NCBI GenBank assembly: GCA_022822125.1
Contig: JAJECF010000010.1
Location: 1 to 19,163 of the forward strand
DNA: 19,163 nt
DNA from: Alphaproteobacteria bacterium
Lineage (GTDB): Bacteria; Pseudomonadota; Alphaproteobacteria; Bin95
Direction: 5' to 3'
Made by a program: the position numbers and the translations under genes. Below the pieces are notes generated by a model that was given only the letters and a program-made list of their open reading frames with translations, was not told the DNA's origin and did not search any database. Position 1 is the stretch's first letter. Each line of letters begins with the position of its first letter. Positions 6,616 to 13,041 of the stretch are shown one piece after another.

Positions 6616-7821
6616 ATGCGGGGCAAGCGTATCCTCATCTACAGCCATGACAGCTTCGGGCTCGGCCATCTGCGCCGCTGCCGGACGATCGCGCATGCGC
6701 TGGTCGGCCGGCGCCGCGATCTTTCGGTGCTGATCCTCTCCGGCTCGCCGATCATCGGCAGCTTCGATTTCCGCACGCGGGTCGATTTCGTGCGCGTGCC
6801 GGGCATGATCAAGCTGCGCAACGGCGACTACACGCCGCTCAACCTGAACATGGCGCCGGAAGAGACGCTGGCGATGCGCGCCTCGATCATCCGCCACACG
6901 GCGGAAATCTTCGATCCTGACCTGTTTCTCGTGGACAAGGAGCCGCTCGGCCTGCGCGGCGAGGTGGCGGAGACGCTGGAAATCCTGCGCAAGCGCGGCG
7001 CGCGCCTCATACTCGGCCTGCGCGACGTCATGGACGAGCCGGAAATGCTGGCGCCGGAATGGGAGCGCAAGAATGTCGCCCCGGCGCTCTCCCGGCTCTA
7101 TGACGAGATCTGGATCTACGGCCTGCCGCAGATCTGCGACCCGCTGGACGGGCTCGGCCTGCCGGAGCAGGTGCAGCGCAAGGCGGTCTATACCGGATAT
7201 CTGCCGCGCGGCGTGCCCGATGCGCCGCTCTCGCCGGAGGCCGAGCGCGCCGCGGACGAGCCCTTCGTGCTGGTGACGGCCGGCGGCGGCGGCGACGGCG
7301 ACGAGCTGATCGACTGGGTGCTGCGGGCCTACGAACATGCCGGGCCGATGCCGTGGCGGGCCGTGCTGGTGTTCGGGCCCTTCATGCCCTCCGAGCGCCA
7401 GGCGGAGTTCCGCCGGCGGGCGGCGGCGCTGCCGAAGGTCTCGACGCTCGTGTTCGACGCGCATCTGGAAGCCCTGATGGAGCGCGCCGCCGGCGTGGTC
7501 GCCATGGGCGGCTACAACACCTTTTGCGAGATACTCTCGCTCGACAAGCCGGCCGTGATCGTGCCGCGCACCCGGCCCCGGCTGGAGCAGCGCATCCGCG
7601 CCGAACGCGCGCAGAGCCTCGGCCTCGTGCGGATGCTCGACCCGGACTATCTGGCCGACGCCCGCGCCATGGCAAGCGCCATCCGCGGCCTCGCCCAGCA
7701 GAACCGGCCGTCCGAGGTGGTCGTGCCGGGCCTGCTGGACGGCGTGGAAAGCATTGCGCGGCTTACGGACCGGGCGCTGGAGCGGCCGGCGGGCGCATCG
7801 CTCAGGCTCGTGCGGCCTTGA
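6616..7821 (+). CDS. Glycosyltransferase, GT-B fold, COG4671/MurG-like
   Basis: The 401-aa protein begins at ATG 6616 with a strand then H-D-S-F-G-L-G-H-L-R-R, the glycine-rich N-terminal loop of MurG-like GT-B enzymes. A longer reading frame from 6529 would add residues with no family resemblance. The C-terminal nucleotide-sugar site shows A-M-G-G-Y-N-T-F around 296-302, then K-P-A-V-I-V-P-R, the pattern of UDP-sugar-using GT28-like enzymes and of the COG4671 'predicted glycosyl transferase' group. It would transfer a sugar from a nucleotide donor to a glycan or lipid acceptor on the cytoplasmic side. It is the first gene of the overlapping operon, and its stop TGA overlaps the next gene's TTG start. 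It is related to the gene at 10641. Donor and acceptor cannot be told from sequence. Confidence 0.85.
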   Translation: MRGKRILIYSHDSFGLGHLRRCRTIAHALVGRRRDLSVLILSGSPIIGSFDFRTRVDFVRVPGMIKLRNGDYTPLNLNMAPEETLAMRASIIRHTAEIFDPDLFLVDKEPLGLRGEVAETLEILRKRGARLILGLRDVMDEPEMLAPEWERKNVAPALSRLYDEIWIYGLPQICDPLDGLGLPEQVQRKAVYTGYLPRGVPDAPLSPEAERAADEPFVLVTAGGGGDGDELIDWVLRAYEHAGPMPWRAVLVFGPFMPSERQAEFRRRAAALPKVSTLVFDAHLEALMERAAGVVAMGGYNTFCEILSLDKPAVIVPRTRPRLEQRIRAERAQSLGLVRMLDPDYLADARAMASAIRGLAQQNRPSEVVVPGLLDGVESIARLTDRALERPAGASLRLVRP

Positions 7822-9044
7822 CCGTCGCGGTCGTCCTCAAAGGCTATCCGCGCCTCTCCGAAACCTTCATCGCGCAGGAAATCCTGGGCCTGGAAGCGCG
7901 CGGCGTCGCTCAGCGCATCGTTTCGCTGCGCCATCCGACCGATCCGGCCCGCCACCCGCTGCATGAGCAGATCGCGGCCCCGGTCCACTATCTGCCGGAA
8001 TATGTCCGCGATGAGCCGCTCCGGGTCTGGCGGGGGTGGCGGCGCGCGCGCCGTCTGCCGGGCTACGGCGCCGCACGCGCCGCATGGCTGCGGGACTGGC
8101 GGCGCGACCCGACGCCAAACCGGGGGCGGCGCTTCGCCCAGGCCGCCGTGCTGGCCGCGGAATTGCCGGAGGATGTCGAGCGCCTCCATGTCCATTTCCT
8201 GCACACGCCCGCCTCGGTCGCCCGCTATGCCAGCCTGATGACCGGCCTGCCCTGGTCCTGCTCGGCCCATGCCAAGGACATATGGACGACGCCCGAATGG
8301 GAGACGCGCGAAAAGCTCGCCGCATGCGAATGGCTCGTGACCTGCACGGCGGCGGGCGCGGAGCATCTGGCGGCGCTTGCGCCCCGGCCGGACCGGGTGA
8401 CGCTCGTCTATCACGGCCTCGATCTCGGCCGCTTCCCGCCACCGCCGGAGCGCGACGCGCCCGACGGCAGCGACCCGGCCCGGCCCGTGGTCATCGCATC
8501 GGTCGGCCGCGCGGTGGAGAAGAAGGGCTACGACGTCCTGTTCGCGGCGCTCAGCCTGCTGCCGCCGGACCTGCACTGGCGCTTCGTCCATATCGGCGGC
8601 GGCAAGCTCGCCGGGCCGCTGGCGCGCGCGGCGGCGGGCCTGCCGGTCCGGTTCCTCGGCGCGCAGCCGCAGGACAGGGTCGTGGAGGAGCTTCGCAAGG
8701 CGGACCTGTTCGCGCTTGCCTGCCGGATCGCCCCCGACGGCGACCGCGACGGCCTGCCCAATGTGCTGATGGAGGCGGCGTCGCAAGGCCTGCCGGCCGT
8801 CTCGACGCGGGTCTCGGCCGTGCCCGAATTCGTGCGCGCCGGGGAGACCGGCCTGCTGGTCGAGCCGGAGGACCCGCAGGCGCTCGCCGCGGCGCTCGCG
8901 GCGCTTATCCGCAATCCGGCGGAGAGGGCCGCCATGGGCCGGGCGGCCCTTGCGCGCCTCCGCACGGCCTTTTCCTTCGAGGCCGGCGTCGACCGTCTGG
9001 CCGAGCGCTTCGGATCATGCGAATTGCGTTCTATGCGCCGCTGA
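7818..9044 (+). CDS. Glycosyltransferase family 4 protein
   Basis: The 408-aa protein most likely starts at TTG 7818 inside the sequence TTGA, where TGA ends the previous gene. No ATG or GTG lies in frame close to the first conserved residues (V-A-V-V-L-K-G-Y-P-R-L-S-E-T-F). That opening is typical of GT4 enzymes of the WcaL/AmsK type in colanic-acid-like clusters. H-A-K-D-I-W at 151-156, S-V-G-R at 228-231, and the donor-site pattern D311-x7-E319 (D-G-L-P-N-V-L-M-E), followed by E-T-G-L-L-V, complete a GT-B retaining enzyme. It would add a hexose-type residue to a growing exopolysaccharide unit. Its last 28 nt overlap the next gene, so translation is probably coupled. Confidence 0.88.
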   Translation: MTVAVVLKGYPRLSETFIAQEILGLEARGVAQRIVSLRHPTDPARHPLHEQIAAPVHYLPEYVRDEPLRVWRGWRRARRLPGYGAARAAWLRDWRRDPTPNRGRRFAQAAVLAAELPEDVERLHVHFLHTPASVARYASLMTGLPWSCSAHAKDIWTTPEWETREKLAACEWLVTCTAAGAEHLAALAPRPDRVTLVYHGLDLGRFPPPPERDAPDGSDPARPVVIASVGRAVEKKGYDVLFAALSLLPPDLHWRFVHIGGGKLAGPLARAAAGLPVRFLGAQPQDRVVEELRKADLFALACRIAPDGDRDGLPNVLMEAASQGLPAVSTRVSAVPEFVRAGETGLLVEPEDPQALAAALAALIRNPAERAAMGRAALARLRTAFSFEAGVDRLAERFGSCELRSMRR

Positions 9045-10060
9045 AGCCGCCCGACCATCCCGTGCCTTCGGGCGAAAGGCGGATCGCGCGGCTCTTCCTG
9101 CGCGCGCTGCGGGCCGCCGGCCACGAACCCTTCCTCGCCTCGCGCTTCCGTCCGCTGGACAAGCGGGGCGATCCCGGCCGGCAACAGCGCCTGCAAGCGC
9201 TCGGCGCCAGGCTCGCCGCGCGTCTGGAAGCGCGCCTGCCGGCCTTCGACGCCTGGTTCACCTACCACCTCTACTACAAGGCGCCGGACTGGCTGGGGCC
9301 CCGCCTCGCCGCGGCGCGCGGCGCGGCTTACTGGGTGGCGGAGGCCTCCCATGCGCCGAAGCGCGCCGGCGGCCCCTGGGATATCGGGCACCGCGCGGTC
9401 GGGGAGGCGATCGCCCGCGCCGACCGCCTCTTCTGCCTCAACCCCAATGACCGCGCCTGCCTCGCGCCGCTCGTTGCGCCGGACCGGCTCATCGACCTGG
9501 CGCCGTTCCTCGACGCTTCGGCCTGGCGGGCGGCGTCCTGCCGGGGCGACCCGCCCGTGCTGGCGACCGTCGCAATGATGCGCGAAGGCGACAAGCTCGC
9601 CTCCTACCGGCGGCTGGGCGCGACGCTGGCGGCGCTGGACGACCTGCCCTGGCGGTTGCTCGTGGTGGGCGACGGGCCGGCGCGGAAACAGGTCGAGGCG
9701 GCGCTGCCGGCGGACCGGACCTGCTGGCTCGGCGGGCGCAGCGAGGAGGAGTTACCGGCGATCCTGGCGGAAGCGGACCTCTTCGTCTGGCCGGCGGAGC
9801 GCGAGGCCATCGGCATGGCCATGCTGGAAGCCGCGGCGGCCGGCCTGCCGGTCGTGGCGGCCGAGACCGACGGCGTGCCGGCGGTGGTGGCGCATGGCGA
9901 GACCGGGCTGCTGGCGCCGGCGGGTGACGCCGCCGCTTTCGCCGCATGCCTGCGCGCGCTGCTGACGGACCCCGCCCGGCGCCGCGCCATGGGCCGGGCG
10001 GCCCGCGCGCGCGTGCTGGCGCGCCACGACCTCGCCCGGGCGGCGGCGGCGCTGGCGTGA
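9017..10060 (+). CDS. Glycosyltransferase family 4 protein
   Basis: The 347-aa protein starts at ATG 9017 (MRIAFYAPLKPPDHPVPSG), inside the end of the preceding gene. Features are an N-terminal G-E-R-R-I-A-R acceptor-side loop, V-V-G-D-G-P-A at the start of the C-terminal domain, and an exact E263-x7-E271 motif (E-A-I-G-M-A-M-L-E). These are followed by G-L-P-V-V-A-A and G-E-T-G-L-L. It is a GT-B fold retaining glycosyltransferase, somewhat short for GT4, with specificity unknown. The stop TGA is part of GTGA, which also holds the start of the next gene. Confidence 0.87.
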   Translation: MRIAFYAPLKPPDHPVPSGERRIARLFLRALRAAGHEPFLASRFRPLDKRGDPGRQQRLQALGARLAARLEARLPAFDAWFTYHLYYKAPDWLGPRLAAARGAAYWVAEASHAPKRAGGPWDIGHRAVGEAIARADRLFCLNPNDRACLAPLVAPDRLIDLAPFLDASAWRAASCRGDPPVLATVAMMREGDKLASYRRLGATLAALDDLPWRLLVVGDGPARKQVEAALPADRTCWLGGRSEEELPAILAEADLFVWPAEREAIGMAMLEAAAAGLPVVAAETDGVPAVVAHGETGLLAPAGDAAAFAACLRALLTDPARRRAMGRAARARVLARHDLARAAAALA

Positions 10061-10644
10061 CGCTCCTCGCCGTCATCCGGCACGGGCCGACGCCCTGGAA
10101 CCGCGCGCGCCGCCTTCAGGGGCGGCGCGACATTCCCCTCGACGCCGAGGGCGTGGCGGAGGTTGCGGGCTGGGCGCTGCCGCCGGCCTTCTCCGCCTTC
10201 GACTGGGCGGCGAGCCCGCTCGGCCGGGCGCGGCGCACGGCGGCGATGCTGGCCGGCGGCGCGGTTCCGGTCGCGCCGGCGCTCATCGAGATGGACTGGG
10301 GCGACTGGGAAGGCCGGCGGCTGGCGGAGCTCCGCGCCGAACTCGGGCCCGCCATGGCGGCGAACGAGGCGCGCGGCCTCGATTTCCGCCCGCCCGGCGG
10401 CGAGAGTCCGCGCATGGTGCAGCGCCGCCTCGCCCCCTGGCTTGCCGGGATAGCGCGCCGTGGCCGGCCGACGGTCGCGGTCGCGCATCGCGGCGTGTTG
10501 CGCGCGCTTTACGCCGCTGCCGCCGGATGGGACATGCGGGAGCGCCCGCCGCGCGCGCTTTCTTCGCCGGCGGCGCATCTGTTCGAAATCCGGGGGAGCG
10601 GGCGGCCGCGGCTTCGCAGCCTCGATGTGCAGGCATTCCGGTGA
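10057..10644 (+). CDS. Histidine phosphatase family protein (phosphoglycerate mutase-like)
   Basis: The 195-aa protein starts at GTG 10057 within GTGA. The catalytic signature R8-H9-G10 is followed by P-T-P-W-N. S-P-L-G-R-A-R-R-T-A at 53-62 supplies the second arginine, Glu78 in I-E-M-D-W-G-D-W-E-G is the usual acid/base, and His144 in V-A-H-R-G is the second catalytic histidine. The set is complete, so phosphatase activity is expected. In a glycan operon it could remove phosphate from a sugar phosphate or from a nucleotide-sugar precursor, a role inferred from position. The same fold includes alpha-ribazole phosphatase (CobC), but no cobalamin gene is nearby. Its end again overlaps the next start (GTGA). 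Confidence 0.9.
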   Translation: MTLLAVIRHGPTPWNRARRLQGRRDIPLDAEGVAEVAGWALPPAFSAFDWAASPLGRARRTAAMLAGGAVPVAPALIEMDWGDWEGRRLAELRAELGPAMAANEARGLDFRPPGGESPRMVQRRLAPWLAGIARRGRPTVAVAHRGVLRALYAAAAGWDMRERPPRALSSPAAHLFEIRGSGRPRLRSLDVQAFR

Positions 10645-11774
10645 AGGTCTTCTTCTGGGTCCAGCATCTGCTCGGCATCGGCCATCTGCGCCGCACGCTG
10701 TCGCTCGCGAAGGCCACGGCCGCGGCCGGCATCGAAACCGTCGTCGCCTCCGGCGGCCTGCCGGTGCCGGGCGCGGACCCCGGAGGCGCGAGGCTGTTGC
10801 AGCTTCCGCCGGTGCGTGCCGCGGACCGCTATTTCAGGAAGCTCGTGGACGAGCGCGACCGCCCGATAGACGAAGCCTGGCGCGACAGGCGGCGCGCCGC
10901 CTTGCTCGAGGCGTATGAGGGCGCGCAGCCGGATGCGCTGGTGACGGAGCTGTTTCCCTTCGGCCGGCGGCAATTGCGCTTCGAGCTGGAGCCGCTGCTC
11001 GCGCGGGCGAGGACCGATGGCTGCAAGGTCGTCTCCTCGGTCCGTGACATTCTGGTGGAGCCGGACAAGCCAGAACGCATCGGCGAGATGATCGAGCGGG
11101 TCGGGCGCTGGTACGACCTTGTGCTCGTCCACGGAGACCCGGAATTCGTGCCCTTCGACGTCACCTTTCCCGGCCTCGGCGAGATTGCGCCGCTGGTGCG
11201 CTACACCGGCTATGCGGTGGACCGTCCGGAAGCCCCGCCTTCTTCCGGCGATGGAGAGGATGAGGTGCTGGTCTCGGCCGGCGGCGGGGCGGTGGGCGAG
11301 CCGCTGCTGCGCGCCGCGCTCGCCGCCCGGCCGCTGTCCGCCGCCCGCTTCCGGCGCTGGCGGCTCCTTGTCGGCGAAGGGCTGCCGGACGCCGTGTTCT
11401 CCGATCTGGCGCAGGCCGCGCCCGACGGCGTTGTCGTGGAGCGGGCCCGGCCCGACTTCCAGGCGCTGCTCGCCCGCGCGCATCTCTCGGTCTCCCAGGG
11501 CGGCTACAACACGGTTATGGAAGTGCTGGCGGCGGGGCTGCGCGCCGTCGTCGCCCCCTATGCGGGCGGGCATGAGAGCGAACAGACCCTGCGCGCCCAT
11601 GCGCTCGCCCGACGCGGCGCCCTGCAGGTCGTGGCCGAGGATGAACTGTCGCCGCAAAGCCTGGCGGCGGCCATAGACCGGGCGCTGGCCGGCCCGCCGC
11701 TTTCGGCCGCCGGCATCGACATGGGCGGCGTCCCGGCGACGGTCCGGCTGCTGCAGGGCCTCGATGGCCGCTGA
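10641..11774 (+). CDS. Glycosyltransferase, MurG/COG4671-like, paralogue of the first operon gene
   Basis: The 377-aa protein starts at GTG 10641 inside GTGA. The N-terminal V-Q-H-L-L-G-I-G-H-L-R-R-T matches the opening of the gene at 6616 closely, and Q-G-G-Y-N-T-V at 286-292 matches its nucleotide-sugar site. The downstream G-H-E-S-E-Q region is typical of MurG-like enzymes contacting the donor uracil and sugar. It is a GT-B enzyme acting on a nucleotide-sugar donor, and exact specificity is unknown. The last 11 nt overlap the deacetylase gene. Confidence 0.85.
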   Translation: MKVFFWVQHLLGIGHLRRTLSLAKATAAAGIETVVASGGLPVPGADPGGARLLQLPPVRAADRYFRKLVDERDRPIDEAWRDRRRAALLEAYEGAQPDALVTELFPFGRRQLRFELEPLLARARTDGCKVVSSVRDILVEPDKPERIGEMIERVGRWYDLVLVHGDPEFVPFDVTFPGLGEIAPLVRYTGYAVDRPEAPPSSGDGEDEVLVSAGGGAVGEPLLRAALAARPLSAARFRRWRLLVGEGLPDAVFSDLAQAAPDGVVVERARPDFQALLARAHLSVSQGGYNTVMEVLAAGLRAVVAPYAGGHESEQTLRAHALARRGALQVVAEDELSPQSLAAAIDRALAGPPLSAAGIDMGGVPATVRLLQGLDGR

Positions 11775-12474
11775 TCCCTGGCGGGCGCTGGCCGACGAGC
11801 TCGACCTCTGGACGGAGCCCGCCGGCTTCTGGTGGCGCGATGACGATGCCGAGGCCTGGACGCCGGCGCTGGAGCGGCTGGTCGAGGCGCTGGAGGGCGT
11901 TCCCTTCGCGCTCGCGGTCGTTCCCGCCGGGGCGGAAGGCGGCCTGCCGGGCGCCATCCTCCAGCATGGCTGGCGGCACCGGAACCATGCCGGGCGGGCG
12001 GAGAAGAAGGCGGAATTCGGCCCCCACCGCCCCCGCGAGGCGATGCTGGCCGAGCTCGAAGCCGGCCGCCAGCGGCTGCAGGCGCTTTACGGCGCGCGCT
12101 TCCTGCCGGTGCTCGCCCCGCCCTGGAACCGGATCGACCCGGCGCTGGCGGCGCGGCTGCCGGCGGCCGGCTGGCGGGGCCTCTCGGTTTTCCGCCCGCG
12201 CCGGAGCGCCTTCGAGACCAACGCCCATGTCGATCCGGTGGCATGGCGCACGTATCGCGGCTTTCGCGGCGCAGCCGGGGTGCTGGACGACATCGCCGCC
12301 CATCTCCGCGCCCGGCGCATGGGGGAAGCGGATCGGGGCGAGCCGACGGGCATCCTCTCGCACCATCTCGTCGCCGACGCGCGGAGCTTCGCGTTCTTTC
12401 GCGACCTTGCGCGTTTCATAGCCGCCCATCCCCGCGCCCGCTGGCGGGACCCGACGGCGCTCTGGCCGGGGTAA
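11764..12474 (+). CDS. Polysaccharide deacetylase-like protein
   Basis: The 236-aa protein starts at ATG 11764. F-W-W-R-D-D-D at 22-28 corresponds to the first NodB/CE4 motif (normally T-F-D-D). H68-G-W-x-H72-x-x-H75 corresponds to the metal-binding H-x-x-x-H motif. P119-P-W-N-R corresponds to the R-x-P-W motif, and S-H-H at 199-201 supplies the late catalytic histidine. It would remove N- or O-acetyl groups from the glycan. No signal peptide or membrane segment is visible, so action in the cytoplasm on a precursor is likely, unlike most CE4 enzymes. Arginine replaces threonine/phenylalanine before the acidic motif, marking a divergent subfamily. It is the last gene of the operon, and its TAA stop lies at the first base of the 41-nt direct repeat. 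Confidence 0.78.
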   Translation: MAADPWRALADELDLWTEPAGFWWRDDDAEAWTPALERLVEALEGVPFALAVVPAGAEGGLPGAILQHGWRHRNHAGRAEKKAEFGPHRPREAMLAELEAGRQRLQALYGARFLPVLAPPWNRIDPALAARLPAAGWRGLSVFRPRRSAFETNAHVDPVAWRTYRGFRGAAGVLDDIAAHLRARRMGEADRGEPTGILSHHLVADARSFAFFRDLARFIAAHPRARWRDPTALWPG

Positions 12475-12513
12475 TGCCGCCTGGCGTCCCCGCCTCTCCT
12501 CATCCTGAGTAGC
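12473..12513 (+). repeat. 41-nt direct repeat, left copy
   Basis: The segment beginning AATGCCGCCTGGCGTCCCCG and ending in CATCCTGAGTAGC recurs at 14838-14878 with 39 of 41 positions identical; both differences are T to C. The left copy starts inside the stop codon of the deacetylase gene. Together the copies flank the nucleotide-sugar dehydrogenase and RidA genes. Confidence 0.85.
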
Positions 12514-12974
12514 CGACCGCGCCAGCGGGCCCTTTCCCCTCCTCATCCTGAGTAGCGACCGCGCCAGCGGGCCCTCCCCCTCATCCTGAGTAGCGACCGC
12601 GCCAGCAGGCCCTTTCCCCTCCTCATCCTGAGTAGCGACTGCGCCAGCAGGCGCGTATCGAAGGATGCACCGACGCTCGGGACAGGCTCCCTTCGACAGG
12701 CTCAGGACAGGCTCCTTCGATACGCCTCCCCTTCGGCAAGCTCAGGACAGGCTCTCCGGTCGGCTACTCAGGATGAGGAGAGGGGGGGAACAGGCGGCGA
12801 GGCCGTTACCCGGGATGATGAGGGGAAGACGGCCCGCCCCTGCCTCGTCCCGAGCAGCGGCTGCGTCAGCAGGCGCCTCTCCCCCTCCTCATCCTGAGTA
12901 GCGGCTGCGTCGGCAGGCGCCTCTCCCCCTCCTCATCCTGAGTAGCGGCTGCGTCAGCAGGCGCGTATCGAAGG
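12498..12974. repeat. Left array of palindromic interspersed repeats
   Basis: Copies of a unit of about 35-45 nt start at 12498, 12541, 12579, 12621, 12843, 12887 and 12931 (plus). A truncated copy lies inverted at 12760-12778. The consensus opens CCTCATCCTGAGTAGCG, continues with a small stem (CTGC-GTCA-GCAG or CCGC-GCCA-GCGG), and in complete copies ends GGCGCGTATCGAAGG. The outer CATCC and GGATG of the copy at 12621 also pair. There are no regular spacers, so it is not CRISPR. The remainder of the 567-bp gap (12475-13041) holds the 24-nt repeats and the hairpin listed below, and no gene. Confidence 0.85.
12691..12754 (+). repeat. Two copies of a 24-nt CTTCGRCARGCTCAGGACAGGCTC repeat
   Basis: The copies at 12691-12714 and 12731-12754 differ at two positions and are 40 nt apart. 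A 22-nt exact copy of the first lies inverted at 14946-14967. The motif is one of the dispersed sequences found between genes in many alphaproteobacteria. Here it sits between a forward and an inverted copy of the CCTCATCCTGAGTAGC unit. Confidence 0.75.
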
Positions 12975-12979
12975 GCCGC

Positions 12980-13004
12980 CGCCGGCTTGACGGGAAAGCC
13001 GGCG
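12980..13004. promoter_or_regulatory. Perfect 9-bp hairpin in the leader of the nucleotide-sugar dehydrogenase gene
   Basis: CGCCGGCTT (12980-12988) pairs perfectly with AAGCCGGCG (12996-13004) around a 7-nt loop, 37 nt before the ATG at 13042. Between hairpin and start lies a purine-rich stretch (GGAAGAAGAAG), the only candidate ribosome-binding region. It could influence transcription or translation of the dehydrogenase, or simply end the repeat array. Confidence 0.35.
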
Positions 13005-13041
13005 GGGACGAGGGTCGGCGCGGAAGAAGAAGCGGGTTTTC

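Noticed and set aside
10057..10644. CobC alpha-ribazole phosphatase
   Set aside because: The fold and catalytic residues fit, but no cobalamin gene is near and the gene overlaps glycosyltransferases on both sides, so only the general family is called.
10509..11957. 482-codon minus-strand open frame across the glycosyltransferase and deacetylase genes
   Set aside because: Its peptide is low-complexity and crosses two well-supported plus-strand genes.
12498..12974. CRISPR-like array of repeats
   Set aside because: Unit spacing is irregular, some units are directly adjacent, one is inverted, and there are no unique spacers of constant length or cas genes.
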